A stretch of DNA of 64,000 bases from Mucilaginibacter rivuli (GCF_019391655.1 NZ_JAHXPQ010000004.1:434001-498000); one strand, 5' to 3'; positions 35,512 through 45,023 are shown, counted from the stretch's first letter. Program-made: numbers and translations. The notes: generated by a model not told the origin, from the sequence alone.

Positions 35512-36297
35512 TTATTTTGATAACGATTGGAAATAATAAACAAGAGGCATCAACGCGAAGCCTAACGGTATAATTACCGCGAACAACCAGGTTCCTACAA
35601 ACTCGATAACCGGTGTGTATTTGCGGTGTATCCATCCCACTGTTCTGAAAGCGCTTTGAAAGCCGTGCAGCAAGTGGAAAGATAAAGCGCCCATAGCAAT
35701 AACGTAAATAATTACGTACCATAACTGGCCAAAACTTGCGGCAACCTTAGTATGTATATCTTTAACGCGAACAACCTCTTCATCGCCCTGGGTAGAAACA
35801 GAATGTTCAAAATCTTTTGATGTTGGGGTGAAATCAGAAACGGTAGTTATACCCGATGAAAGGTTTGTGCGGTACTCTTTAAATGCAACGGTATCGGTGT
35901 ATTTGTATTTATACCAAAAATCGCTCATGTGTATCACAATAAACACCAACAATATTGAACCCAACAAGCCCATATTTTTTGATGAAACAGATGCAGGCGA
36001 GTTGTTTGATGATGCATATTTTACAGGCCTTGCTTTGCGGTTGCCAATAGTTAATACCAGGGCATACACAGCATGTACAATAATAGACAGGTACAGCAGG
36101 TAGGCCACAACTTCAACCGGTGGAAAATGGGTTAAAAAGTTGGCGTAAACATTAAAGCCGAAACCGCCATCCTTACTAAACAACAGCAGGTTACCGCCAA
36201 GGTGCACAATTAAAAATGTACACAGAAACAACCCTGTTAAAGCCATGATCAGCTTTTTGCCCAATGAAGAGTTAAAGGTTTGTTTAAAATCGCTCAT
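35512..36297 (-). CDS. sdhC: Succinate dehydrogenase cytochrome b subunit (five-helix, single-subunit type)
   Basis: 261 residues with five membrane helices (about 15-40, 57-80, 110-130, 190-215 and 230-255). Conserved histidines in FLIVHLGGNLLLF, IVHAVYALVLT, LVFIVIHMSDFWYKY and SFHLLHGFQSAF can ligate two haem b and help quinone binding. This single-subunit anchor is the type B (Bacillus/Wolinella-like) SDH, distinct from the SdhC+SdhD pair of proteobacteria. First gene of sdhCAB; a -7 box lies 22 nt upstream. Confidence 0.93.
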   Translation of the reverse strand: MSDFKQTFNSSLGKKLIMALTGLFLCTFLIVHLGGNLLLFSKDGGFGFNVYANFLTHFPPVEVVAYLLYLSIIVHAVYALVLTIGNRKARPVKYASSNNSPASVSSKNMGLLGSILLVFIVIHMSDFWYKYKYTDTVAFKEYRTNLSSGITTVSDFTPTSKDFEHSVSTQGDEEVVRVKDIHTKVAASFGQLWYVIIYVIAMGALSFHLLHGFQSAFRTVGWIHRKYTPVIEFVGTWLFAVIIPLGFALMPLVYYFQSLSK

Positions 36298-36318
36298 TAT
36301 TACTCAGATTTATTTGCT

Positions 36319-36326
36319 CAAAAGTA
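36319..36326 (-). promoter_or_regulatory. Predicted -7 box of sdhCAB
   Basis: Minus strand TACTTTTG fits TAnnTTTG exactly; the leader to the ATG at 36297 would be about 17 nt. No TTG at the ideal -33 distance. Confidence 0.45.
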
Positions 36327-36497
36327 TTTATTTAATAGCAAAAGATATAAATGCAAATAGCTTATTGCCGTTTTTAAACTTATTTAGAAACATTCTACAC
36401 AAATTTGACTGTTTTTGACTTGAAAATACTGATATAAAACATAGTTTTTTGATGCTTTACACAATGCATATACTACAAAATATGATATAAATCATAC

Positions 36498-36533
36498 TAA
36501 TAGTTAATTTTTTGATTAAAAAATTAACTATTA
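36498..36533. repeat. AT-rich inverted repeat between sdhC and pdeM
   Basis: Perfect 16-bp stem with the 4-nt loop GATT; 16 of 16 pairs match but only two are G/C. It lies in the ~270-bp gap between sdhC and pdeM. With a T-rich arm it could act as a weak terminator for transcripts entering from the left, or as a protein-binding palindrome. Confidence 0.5.
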
Positions 36534-36564
36534 TCAACAAACTTTGGTTTTTAAACAGATTTTA

Positions 36565-37224
36565 TCAAACTTTTATCACTTTATCAGCCAAAACACCAAA
36601 TATGGTATCATTTTTTTCGTGATACATGCTGATTTTTCCTGTAAATCGTCCAAAAGAGGGCAACACCCCCTGCATTTTTCCAAAAGCGAAGCATGGTAAC
36701 GTTGCAGATTGCCTGCCTTTGCCGCGCAATAACACTCCGGGATGTATGTGTCCGCACAATACATACTCCTTCGTATCAGCCAGCTTTTCGGGTGGCAAAG
36801 GGTGGTGCAACATCAGGAATGGACCAAGGACTAATGATGCATGTAACTCAACATTTAATTGCAGGTAATGTTCATCATGTATCACATCATGATTGCCCCG
36901 TATAAGTATAATTTGCAGTTCAGGAAATTGCTGTCGCCACAGCGCGAACCAGTCCCAGTCAGAGTTCATATCGCTGTGGAACAGATCGCCTAAAAAGATA
37001 AGTTTTTCGGGTTTTTGCGAATGGATAAGATCGGATAATACAGCAAGATCATCTTGCGCCAGATCTCGCGGAATGGCAATACCCGCTTTACGAAAATGGC
37101 CGCCTTTGCCTAAATGGACATCGGCGGCTATTAAAGCTTTTTCTTCTTTCCAGTATATAGCTTTTTGGCAAAGCAATAACAGGGTTTGGTTTAATAAGTT
37201 GAACGCTAAATCATCACAAGCCAT
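36565..37224 (-). CDS. pdeM: Metallophosphoesterase PdeM (ligase-associated DNA damage response type)
   Basis: 219 residues, calcineurin-like phosphoesterase with all metal-binding blocks: ADVHLGK near residue 34, GDLFHSD near 98, RGNHDVIHD near 130, LHHPLPPE near 158 and CGHIHPGV near 176. Members of this group (COG1407) are often linked to a DNA ligase, exonuclease and helicase in a DNA repair cluster; none of these partners is adjacent here. Substrate is unknown. A -7 box sits 22 nt upstream. Confidence 0.86.
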   Translation of the reverse strand: MACDDLAFNLLNQTLLLLCQKAIYWKEEKALIAADVHLGKGGHFRKAGIAIPRDLAQDDLAVLSDLIHSQKPEKLIFLGDLFHSDMNSDWDWFALWRQQFPELQIILIRGNHDVIHDEHYLQLNVELHASLVLGPFLMLHHPLPPEKLADTKEYVLCGHIHPGVLLRGKGRQSATLPCFAFGKMQGVLPSFGRFTGKISMYHEKNDTIFGVLADKVIKV

Positions 37225-37246
37225 TCTGCACTAAAATATGATCGTG

Positions 37247-37254
37247 CAAAGTTA
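37247..37254 (-). promoter_or_regulatory. Predicted -7 box of pdeM
   Basis: Minus strand TAACTTTG fits TAnnTTTG exactly, about 23 nt upstream of the pdeM ATG. It lies in the 42-bp gap after the outer-membrane protein gene, whose end covers the -33 region. Confidence 0.4.
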
Positions 37255-37266
37255 GCAAAGTATTAC

Positions 37267-40197
37267 TTAGTTCATGCCGCCGAAGCCGCCGCCGCCCATA
37301 CCACCGCCAAAGCCGCCCCGGCCACCACCATCGCCACGGTTACCGCGCTCGCCACGCCCCTGGCCATCGCCACGTTGCTGCATTGGTGCCTGCCCCGCAA
37401 ATTTTTGCAGGCGGATAGTTAAGGTTAGCAAGTAAAAACGGCCCAAACGGTTAACATTGCTGATGGTTGTTTGTTGGCCCGATACTGAGTTTGTATAACC
37501 CGTGTTTTGGTTAAACACATCGCTAACCGATGCACGGATAGTTGCCATGTTGTTTTTTAAGAAACGACGCTCAATATACGTATTTAAAATATTAGGATTA
37601 ATTGCACCCTGGTACCCATCGTAAATTGTCCTGTTAAAATCATAGCTTAAGGTATAATTGGTAAAGAAATAGTTTTTACCATTTAAACCTAATGTTGTAG
37701 TCCTGAAGTTTTGATTTTTTGCTATAGGCGAGGTGTTGTCTGTTTTATTAAATCCGTAAGCGGCACTTGCCTGTACATCTATAACATCCTGTATATCGAA
37801 CCTAAACCTTACCTGAGGCGTAAAACTAAAAGAAGTTGTTATGTTTGGAGTTGTTACTGAGGTAAACGTATTGGGGCTACCTGTAACAGCCCTAACATCT
37901 GTAGAAGTTGACTCGGCATTTGAGTAACCTCCATTAGCGTTAAATATTAATGTGTACTTACGCTTCTCCCAGGGCTTGGCAAATGTTAAAAAGCCGTTGG
38001 CAGTATAATAATTATTACTGTTTGCATAAACGTACTCGATTATATTTGACAAGTGTGGGTTAGGCGTGTATTTGTCGGGATAAGAAACCTGGTTTGCTAC
38101 TATCTTGTGATCTGTTTGGGTAAACGAGGCGTTCACAAAAAAGATATTACCCGAAGCGATATCAAATTTGTTGTAACGGATAGAATAACTGTTGTTAAAC
38201 TCCGGCTGCAGGTTAGGGTCACCTAATGATGCGTATGAAACGTTTGACAGATCCAAACGCGGATTTAACTGTGCGTAGCTCGGCGAATTGCTCGAACCAA
38301 AATAGTTAATGTTTAGGGCCTGGTTACGGCTAAAGTTATACACGAACCTTATGGTTGGGATAAAATTACTTGTGGTTAAATTTGTAGTTACACTTGGCTG
38401 AGATGCGGTAGCCGGTGAAAAACCATCCAGCACACCTGATTGGTAGCCTGCGCCTAACGTTAAATTATACTTAGCTTCAACAATACGGTAATTTAACCCA
38501 AAGCGGTTGGTATTATATGTTGAATTATAATCATTACTTAAAAACTCTGCTTTATTCCGGTTAGCAGTAGGATTTGGGCCTATATAAACCAGGGTATCAT
38601 CCTCTTTACCATTAGTTGTATACGCGTGGTTGTACGAATAGGTACCTTCAAGATAAGTTACCTTACCAATTGGCTCAATGTATGATAGTTGTGTGCCCAC
38701 ACTGTTTGTGCGGCTATTAACCGTAATATTTTGGTTCAATGGCGCATTACTTGAGCCTACAGTGTAAGCGCTCACCGGGTTTTGAAATGAATAACTTGGG
38801 GCAGAATTACCTGTTAGGTTTACACTAAAATTACGGCCATGGCTATTAAAACGATGGTTATACAGCAAATTAGCGCCATAATTTGACGAATTTGAATTGC
38901 CAATGGTATTAGTTTTATATATTCTATTCCGTGTAGCCTCACCATATACAAAGCTGTTATCCTCAGCAGATGATGTAGTAGTGCCATTATATGAATACGT
39001 AGGTGTAAATTTCAGATAATTGATAGTATCCGGTTTAAACTCCATATTCCAGGTAAACCTGTGATTTATTAAACCATCAGTTGAGTTACTTAACTGGTGA
39101 TTGTTTGAAACGCCATAGTTAGTCTGGTCATTGGTACTTTGGGTAAATGTTGAGTTATCGCCAAAGCTATAGCTGCCATAAACCGACAAATACTTACCCC
39201 ACTCATCGCGAAAGTTTAAACCCAATGATTTAGCATCGGTGATGCCATTTGGTGAAGTTTGACCACCGCCGCCGCCACCACGGCCGCCGTTACCGCGACC
39301 ACCACCACCGCCACCACCGCCACCAAAGCTAAAGGTGTTCAGGTTGGTGTTGTTTATGCTTCCTAATATTGATAATTGCTGATCGCCTTTAAACTTGAAA
39401 AGGTTTAAGGCACCAAAATAGCGGTTTTGATTTGTTACACCCGGGTTTGATGGTAATGCATCAGCACCATCGCCACCAGTAGCTGAGAGTGTATAGCCGT
39501 AGTTTTTATCCTTGCGTACAACAAAGTTCATTATTTTACGGGGTGTACCGGTACGGATACCGGTAAGATTTGCCTGGTCGCCGTAATCATCAATCATTTG
39601 TACACTTTCCAATATATCGGCAGGCAAGTTTTGTGTTGCTGTTTTAACATCGCCGCCAAAATAATCTTTACCATTAATACGCACACCTGCTACAGATTGG
39701 CCTTGAGCGGTAACATTACCACTGGCATCCACATCTACCCCGGGCATTTTTTTGATCATTTCTTCGGCAGTTGCATTGGCCCTTACCGGGTACGCGCTTG
39801 CTCGGTATTCTGTTGTATCGGCAGTAACTTTTACCGCGTTAACATCAACAATGTTAACGGGCCCCAACATTTTGGATGATATCTTTAATAAGATAGTGCC
39901 AATATTAGCTGGTTTGGTGTCGTTATCTAATGTGTATTTACGCTGAAGCGGATCGTAACCAATGGAGGCAATAGTTAAAATAAATTGCTTGCCTTTTACA
40001 CCGTGAAAAGTAAAAACACCATTCATGTCGGTAGTGACGATCATGCTATCAACAGATGACTTCAGTTTTACAATTGCACCCGGCACGGTTTGCTTGGTTG
40101 TATCTGCTACAACACCCTTAACGTCTCTTGACGACTGGGCATAGCTATTAAAAGATAGACAAAGAGCTAAAAAGCTAAGTAATATTAATGACTTCAT
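37267..40197 (-). CDS. Outer-membrane beta-barrel protein with carboxypeptidase-like domain (TonB-dependent-receptor-like)
   Basis: 976 residues from the ATG at 40197 (signal peptide MKSLILLSFLALCLSFNSYAQ); an upstream start at 40224 adds an unrelated prefix. Order: carboxypeptidase-regulatory-like beta-sandwich (about 25-100, KGVVADTTKQTVPGAIVKLKS), plug-type domain (about 115-230, with KKMPGVDVDASGNV and GVRINGKDYFGGD), then the long barrel of the OMP_b-brl_3 family. Two low-complexity Gly/Arg-rich segments stand out: about residues 300-320 and the C-terminal tail (GGRGGFGGGMGGGGFGGMN) after the last barrel strand. No SusD partner is adjacent, so the cargo is unknown. Confidence 0.85.
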   Translation of the reverse strand: MKSLILLSFLALCLSFNSYAQSSRDVKGVVADTTKQTVPGAIVKLKSSVDSMIVTTDMNGVFTFHGVKGKQFILTIASIGYDPLQRKYTLDNDTKPANIGTILLKISSKMLGPVNIVDVNAVKVTADTTEYRASAYPVRANATAEEMIKKMPGVDVDASGNVTAQGQSVAGVRINGKDYFGGDVKTATQNLPADILESVQMIDDYGDQANLTGIRTGTPRKIMNFVVRKDKNYGYTLSATGGDGADALPSNPGVTNQNRYFGALNLFKFKGDQQLSILGSINNTNLNTFSFGGGGGGGGGRGNGGRGGGGGGQTSPNGITDAKSLGLNFRDEWGKYLSVYGSYSFGDNSTFTQSTNDQTNYGVSNNHQLSNSTDGLINHRFTWNMEFKPDTINYLKFTPTYSYNGTTTSSAEDNSFVYGEATRNRIYKTNTIGNSNSSNYGANLLYNHRFNSHGRNFSVNLTGNSAPSYSFQNPVSAYTVGSSNAPLNQNITVNSRTNSVGTQLSYIEPIGKVTYLEGTYSYNHAYTTNGKEDDTLVYIGPNPTANRNKAEFLSNDYNSTYNTNRFGLNYRIVEAKYNLTLGAGYQSGVLDGFSPATASQPSVTTNLTTSNFIPTIRFVYNFSRNQALNINYFGSSNSPSYAQLNPRLDLSNVSYASLGDPNLQPEFNNSYSIRYNKFDIASGNIFFVNASFTQTDHKIVANQVSYPDKYTPNPHLSNIIEYVYANSNNYYTANGFLTFAKPWEKRKYTLIFNANGGYSNAESTSTDVRAVTGSPNTFTSVTTPNITTSFSFTPQVRFRFDIQDVIDVQASAAYGFNKTDNTSPIAKNQNFRTTTLGLNGKNYFFTNYTLSYDFNRTIYDGYQGAINPNILNTYIERRFLKNNMATIRASVSDVFNQNTGYTNSVSGQQTTISNVNRLGRFYLLTLTIRLQKFAGQAPMQQRGDGQGRGERGNRGDGGGRGGFGGGMGGGGFGGMN

Positions 40198-40469
40198 ATA
40201 ATGTTTGTAAATTATCAGGCTCAACCTTAAACAAAATCAGGGATTAAGCGATTAATTTTTGTGCAGCAAAAGTCGAACAACTTTATCATAATTAACCATA
40301 AATCATACGATTGTTACAAATAACAGGGGTAAAAAACCTATTACACTATCTTTTACAAACAATAATACAAGTGCGAATGCTTAATGATTATTAACAAATG
40401 TGTTAAAATTAATTAACGTTAACTACATATATGGCATGGTTTTTAGATGCTTTGGTGTAAAAAACAGTT

Positions 40470-40736
40470 ATGAGCAACATAAGCATATCATTACACTCAA
40501 AAGTGCATCAATGGATGGATTCCATAGGGTTTAACCTCAATTTTTCGGAAAGATTAAAAAATAAGGATGTTACCATTAACCACTATTTTTTCAAAACGTT
40601 CAATTTTATTGAACAATTTAATCACGATTCAAGGTCGGAGTTTGTTTGCTTTGATAATTATGGCGAAAAAATAAAGGTGCGTTCGTTACTTGATCTGCAA
40701 AGTGCTTTTTTTGAAAATCTAAGCCAATTAAAGTAG
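40470..40736 (+). CDS. Small hypothetical protein
   Basis: 88 residues, mixed helical, rich in Phe and Asn/Asp (NFSERLKNKDVTINHYFFKTFNF). No recognised domain, signal or membrane segment. It stands alone between two divergent/convergent minus-strand genes, ending 4 bp before the stop of the aspartic protease gene. Codon use looks native. Probably real because of its full-length open frame and clean spacing, but function is unknown. Confidence 0.5.
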   Translation: MSNISISLHSKVHQWMDSIGFNLNFSERLKNKDVTINHYFFKTFNFIEQFNHDSRSEFVCFDNYGEKIKVRSLLDLQSAFFENLSQLK

Positions 40737-40740
40737 GGCG

Positions 40741-41982
40741 TTATATCCGCCTTTTTAACTTTAATATTACATGGTCACGCTTATCGTGGCGTGCTATTTC
40801 GAGTAATAGTGTTCGGTCTGTTCTTGATTGGAAAATGGCGTCAATTTCCTCAACGGTCATGGTATGGGTTGGCTTAAAATTTATAGATACTATTTCATCT
40901 CCGCATTCCAGGCCTACCTCATCTGCAGGCGAATCATGCTCAACGCGGTTAATTATAATATGTTTCAGATCCGGACCATCGGCATAATATTCCATGCCGC
41001 TCATATCGTGTTCAAAGGGGTCGTTAAAATGGCTGTTCGCCTTTAAGTACATGGAATTGCTTTCATAATCAATTATCATGTTAAATTTTTTCAAAATATT
41101 TAATCCCAGGTTCCCATCACGCTTAACAGTTACAGCCTGTTTTGTCGAATCTTCATCGGGGAATGACGTAATAATATCTTTTAGCTTATAATTTCCCAGT
41201 TGTATTTCGTTTATCCTGCTTAAAACACCGGTAATAGGCCCGGTTAAACCCACACCCAGATTTGCCGATATCACCTTTTGTGTATGGAGGTAGTTTTGGC
41301 CCGATTGGTTTTCGAGGAGCAACGCATGGCCTGCACCAAGGTCTATTACCACCTTACATTTTGATTGTTGACCATCTGTAAATTTTACGTTAGTGTTAAG
41401 GTAAGGCTTATGGTCTTCTATTGTAATGGGCAGCTTATTGCTTTTGTTAAAAACCCTGATGTTTTTTAATTCGCCAACGGTTAATGTGCTATCCGAAAAG
41501 TTTATTTTAACGGCAAAACTGTTAAAAAACTCATACCCAATTAATCCGTGAATGGGCATACCGGCATAACTCGATAAATTGAATTGCTCTTTTTTCAGGA
41601 TAGCTGCCGAAATACCTTCGCCGGTAATATCCGGAAATTTGATATTTAGCGATGGGGTTACGTATGCTTCATAATCATCACCATTACCTAAACCGGCTAT
41701 TTTTATTAACCGTTTGTGTATAAAGCCAAGCGAATCGATCAGGGTTGGATCAGTAATGATAACTAAGCCCACCCCGGTATCAAGTACAAAATTAAACGGC
41801 CCTTTGTTATTAATGGTTAGCTGAACCACCATCATACTCCTTATCAGCTTAAATGGTATATTAACCCGTTTTCTATTATTGTTAATAGTGAAAGATTGTG
41901 ATAGTACAGGTAAAGCATAGAGCAGCAGGTATATACTAAAAAGTATACGAACAATGCTTAGTCGTTTAAATACCTGTTTCAA
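40741..41982 (-). CDS. Secreted retropepsin-like aspartic protease with PDZ domain
   Basis: 413 residues. Signal peptide (MKQVFKRLSIVRILFSIYLLLYALPVLSQ) followed by two retropepsin-like halves: the first with FVLDTGVGLVIIT (DTG) and the second with VVIDLGAGHALLLE (DLG instead of DTG), then a C-terminal PDZ domain (about 325-405, GMEYYADGPDLKHIIINRV, EVGLECGDEIVSINF). Two aspartates in this pseudo-symmetric layout resemble bacterial secreted aspartic proteases. It opens with TTG at 41982. Whether it is catalytic is not shown; a divergent small protein lies next to it. Confidence 0.82.
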   Translation of the reverse strand: MKQVFKRLSIVRILFSIYLLLYALPVLSQSFTINNNRKRVNIPFKLIRSMMVVQLTINNKGPFNFVLDTGVGLVIITDPTLIDSLGFIHKRLIKIAGLGNGDDYEAYVTPSLNIKFPDITGEGISAAILKKEQFNLSSYAGMPIHGLIGYEFFNSFAVKINFSDSTLTVGELKNIRVFNKSNKLPITIEDHKPYLNTNVKFTDGQQSKCKVVIDLGAGHALLLENQSGQNYLHTQKVISANLGVGLTGPITGVLSRINEIQLGNYKLKDIITSFPDEDSTKQAVTVKRDGNLGLNILKKFNMIIDYESNSMYLKANSHFNDPFEHDMSGMEYYADGPDLKHIIINRVEHDSPADEVGLECGDEIVSINFKPTHTMTVEEIDAIFQSRTDRTLLLEIARHDKRDHVILKLKRRI

Positions 41983-42067
41983 AACTTTATAATTGGATTA
42001 TAAAGTTACGAACAATTAAATAAATTAATGGTAATTTAACTGTAATTTGATTTTGGCTGTCAGGGGT

Positions 42068-43036
42068 TTAACTACTCTCCGAAGCCTTTTTTATTTCAGG
42101 GTTTTGTGCCGGTAATTCATCTACCACATGTTCAATTTCTTTTTGCACAACGCTAACTGCATAATCGGCCGGTTCTATTTTATCGCACTTGTATTCGGTA
42201 TAAACCTGTGTAAACTCAGCCCCCATATACAACAAGGCCGATGTATAGTATATCCATACAAATATTACAATGAGTGACCCTGCGGCACCATAAGTAGTAT
42301 TCAAACTACTCGATGCGATATATATACCAATAAGGTATTTACCCAATATAAAAAGGCCTGCGGTAAAAAATGAGCCCACCCTAACATTATTCCATTTTAT
42401 TTTAACATCGGGCAAAAATTTAAATATAATTGCAAATAATACCATGGTAACCAAAAACGTAATGGCAAGGTTGATTACATTAAAAATCAATACCGTAGCC
42501 TCATGAAAATAATGGCTTAACCTTTGGCTTAATGCATCAACAACTGTATTGATAATAAGAGTTACCAACATTAAAAAACCCAGACTTATAACCAATGAAA
42601 ATGATAGCACCCTGTTCAATAGCATTTTTACCCAGCCACGTTTAGGTTTGGCCTTAACGCGCCAAATAATATTAAGCGAGTCTTGCATATCTAAAAAAAC
42701 ACCGGTTGCGCCTACAACAACAGTAATAATACCTAAAATAACTGTCAGGGTTGATTTGCCAAGCTCTATGCTCTTTATCATGTTTTGAATTTGAGCTGCG
42801 GCATCGGCGCCGATAAATCCTTTTAGTTGAGGATATATCTGGCCGGTAAAAGCATCGTGGCCAAAATAAAGGCTTACAATAAAAGCCAGCAGTAACATAA
42901 GCGGCGCTATAGAAAACACCGTGTAATAAGCCAGCGAAGCACTGTATTTTAAGCCATTATCGTTAATAAAACCGTTTATGGTGGCCCACAATAACTTACC
43001 GGCTGTTTGAAACCATTTTTTCGAAAATATCATCAT
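42068..43036 (-). CDS. YihY/BrkB family membrane protein
   Basis: 322 residues with about six membrane segments. YihY features: the N-terminal SASLAYYTVFSIAPLMLLLAF, DSLNIIWRVKAKPKRGWV, and the C-terminal VFVWIYYTSALLYMGAEFTQVY. Proteins in this family were once called RNase BN, which is not supported; their function is unknown. I start at the paired ATGs at 43036/43033 (MMIFSKKWFQ); a longer frame from 43069 carries a Cys-rich prefix and is unlikely. Confidence 0.85.
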   Translation of the reverse strand: MMIFSKKWFQTAGKLLWATINGFINDNGLKYSASLAYYTVFSIAPLMLLLAFIVSLYFGHDAFTGQIYPQLKGFIGADAAAQIQNMIKSIELGKSTLTVILGIITVVVGATGVFLDMQDSLNIIWRVKAKPKRGWVKMLLNRVLSFSLVISLGFLMLVTLIINTVVDALSQRLSHYFHEATVLIFNVINLAITFLVTMVLFAIIFKFLPDVKIKWNNVRVGSFFTAGLFILGKYLIGIYIASSSLNTTYGAAGSLIVIFVWIYYTSALLYMGAEFTQVYTEYKCDKIEPADYAVSVVQKEIEHVVDELPAQNPEIKKASESS

Positions 43037-43101
43037 ACAACAAAACGTATTATAGCAATAACCACACAAGGGCTAAATAGTTCTGCACAAGTAAAATGTA
43101 G

Positions 43102-44328
43102 TTAACGGTGCGAAACGATAAGCAGGTCGAGGTCTTTGCAAGGGATATTAAAACGCTCGGCTATGTGCTTATTGGTTAAATGGCCCTGGTAAATGTACAC
43201 GGCGCTGCGCACACCCATTTTTTCCCATATCACATTTTTCAATCCTCCATGTTCGCCTATATCCAATAATATGGGTGTAAAAATATTGGTTAGCGCGTAG
43301 GTTGCAGTACGTGCAACGCGTGATGCGATGTTGGGCACACAATAATGTATCACATCGTATTTCCGGAAAACCGGGTGTGTGTGGTTGGTAATTTCTGATG
43401 TTTCAAAGCAGCCGCCCTGGTCAATACTCACATCAATAATAACCGAGTTAGGCTTCATTTTGCTCACCGTACTTTCTGATACAATGCAGGGGCTGCGGCC
43501 AGATTCTGCACGCATGGCGCCAATGGCAACGTCGCAAGTAGTAATGGCCTTTTCTAACACAATAGGCTGCACTACCGATGTAAATACCCGGCTGCCAATG
43601 TTATTTTGCAAGCGGCGTAGTTTGTATATGGATGGATCGAACACTTTTACCTGTGCCCCCAATGATATGGCTGTACGTGCTGCATATTCGCCAACGGTAC
43701 CGGCTCCTAATATTACAATTTCTGTTGGTGGTACGCCGGTTATGCCTCCCAGCATTAAACCCTTGCCCTCAAATACATTGCTCAGGTACTCACCGGCTAT
43801 CAGTATAGATGTAGCGCCTACTATTTCGCTCATCGCGCGCACTACAGTTAATGAGCCGCCCTCGTCAAGCAGGTCTTCAAAGCAAAGCGCCGTTATCTTT
43901 TTATTATGGAGGGCGTTTATATATTCGGGGGTTATGGTACTGATTTGCAGTGCCGAAATAAGCGTTTGATTGTGCTTCATCAAGTCTATTTCCTGCAGTG
44001 TTGGCGGACAAATTTTGATGATGATATCCGCTTCGTAAACCGTTTTGTTATCATAAACTATCCTGGCACCCTGTTCACTGTAATCCTTATCGTTAAAGTT
44101 AGCAGCCTTGCCTGCATTGCTCTCAATAATAACATCGTGCCCGTTATGGATAAGTAGCGCTACCGAAAGTGGCGTTAAAGCGATGCGGTTTTCCTGGAAG
44201 GAAACCTCGCGGGGTATGCCAATATAAAGCTTGTTTTTTTTGTTCTTCACTTCGAGCATCGACTCCTGCGGCTGCATCATGGCCTGCCTTGCGATGTCGG
44301 AAAACCCGCTTAATTTCCCTGAACTCAT
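43102..44328 (-). CDS. ald: Alanine dehydrogenase
   Basis: 408 residues. Catalyses the NAD-dependent reversible deamination of alanine to pyruvate. The AlaDh/PNT fold shows IGIPREVSFQENRIALTP with the substrate-binding Arg, FEDLLDEGGSLTVVRAMSEI, the NAD-binding VILGAGTVGEYAARTAISLGA and VIDVSIDQGGCFET. The N-terminal ~30 residues before the core and the longer length fit the Bacteroidetes type. Next to tsaE, same strand, separated by 38 bp. Confidence 0.9.
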   Translation of the reverse strand: MSSGKLSGFSDIARQAMMQPQESMLEVKNKKNKLYIGIPREVSFQENRIALTPLSVALLIHNGHDVIIESNAGKAANFNDKDYSEQGARIVYDNKTVYEADIIIKICPPTLQEIDLMKHNQTLISALQISTITPEYINALHNKKITALCFEDLLDEGGSLTVVRAMSEIVGATSILIAGEYLSNVFEGKGLMLGGITGVPPTEIVILGAGTVGEYAARTAISLGAQVKVFDPSIYKLRRLQNNIGSRVFTSVVQPIVLEKAITTCDVAIGAMRAESGRSPCIVSESTVSKMKPNSVIIDVSIDQGGCFETSEITNHTHPVFRKYDVIHYCVPNIASRVARTATYALTNIFTPILLDIGEHGGLKNVIWEKMGVRSAVYIYQGHLTNKHIAERFNIPCKDLDLLIVSHR

Positions 44329-44366
44329 ATTGCTGTTTTTTCCCGCTGATGAAGGTACGAAATATT

Positions 44367-44774
44367 TTATTTTTTATTGATATGAATTTCGCGCGTATCT
44401 ACAGCAATAATACTGATGGTGATATCCAGATACGTATCAGGCAAAAGATCGGGTATCTTTTCGGGCCATTCAATAAAACAGTACTCGCCGCTATAAAAGT
44501 ATTCTTCGCAGCCCATATCCATTCCCTCGGCCTGGTTCTTTAACCGGTAAAAATCAAAATGATATATTTTACCTTTCGGGATACGGTACTCATTAACAAT
44601 AGAGAATGTAGGGCTCGATATATTCTCATCGGTACCCAAAACCTTACACAGCTCTTTTATCAGTGTTGTTTTGCCTGCGCCCATATCGCCGTGGAACAGG
44701 AAAACCTTTGCTGCACCTGCCTGGTTAATTATCTCCCTTGCAGCAGCTGCAATATTATCAATACTATATTTCAT
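44367..44774 (-). CDS. tsaE: tRNA threonylcarbamoyladenosine biosynthesis ATPase TsaE
   Basis: 135 residues. With TsaB and TsaD it drives t6A37 formation in ANN-decoding tRNAs. Walker A GDMGAGKTT at residues 29-37, SPTFSIVNEYRIP and the FIEWPEKIPDLLP motif are characteristic. Start at the ATG at 44774; a TTG at 44783 would add MGR. The promoter lies 6 nt upstream, so the transcript is nearly leaderless. It is followed by alanine dehydrogenase on the same strand. Confidence 0.95.
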   Translation of the reverse strand: MKYSIDNIAAAAREIINQAGAAKVFLFHGDMGAGKTTLIKELCKVLGTDENISSPTFSIVNEYRIPKGKIYHFDFYRLKNQAEGMDMGCEEYFYSGEYCFIEWPEKIPDLLPDTYLDITISIIAVDTREIHINKK

Positions 44775-44780
44775 GCGCCC

Positions 44781-44810
44781 CAAAAATAATCATTTCTCAT
44801 TATGCAGCAA
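44781..44810 (-). promoter_or_regulatory. Bacteroidetes promoter of tsaE
   Basis: TTG (44810-44808) - 19 nt - TATTTTTG (44788-44781) on the minus strand, matching the full TTG-N19-TAnnTTTG form. Only 6 bases separate the -7 box from the ATG. Confidence 0.7.
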
Positions 44811-44997
44811 TTGGCCCATAGCAGGGGGGGATAAAGTAGGATTTAAGCATCCCTTTTTTTCTTAATTCCTGATTCTCTATTCTTGAGTCTTTTTACACGG
44901 GGGAAAAAGTAAGAAACAAATCATACCCCCTTTGCGCTCCCGCTCCATGCGCTTTGCCAATCATACAATATAAGAAAAATCATCGTATTTTTAAATT

Positions 44998-45023
44998 AAA
45001 CTTTCAATAAATTTTGAAAGTTT
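44998..45023. promoter_or_regulatory. Operator-like palindrome before the GbsR-type gene
   Basis: Inverted repeat AAACTTTCAA-N6-TTGAAAGTTT (10-bp arms). Its core is TTTCA-N8-TGAAA (45002-45006 and 45015-45019). The right arm covers the -33 TTG (45014-45016) of the regulator's own promoter, as expected for autorepression. A second copy of the core with the same spacing lies at 45575-45592. Confidence 0.65.

Noticed and set aside
36498..36533. The AT-rich hairpin as a strong terminator of pdeM or sdhC
   Set aside because: Its position is upstream of both minus-strand transcripts' starts or within the gap where no transcript is known to end; stem has only two G/C pairs.
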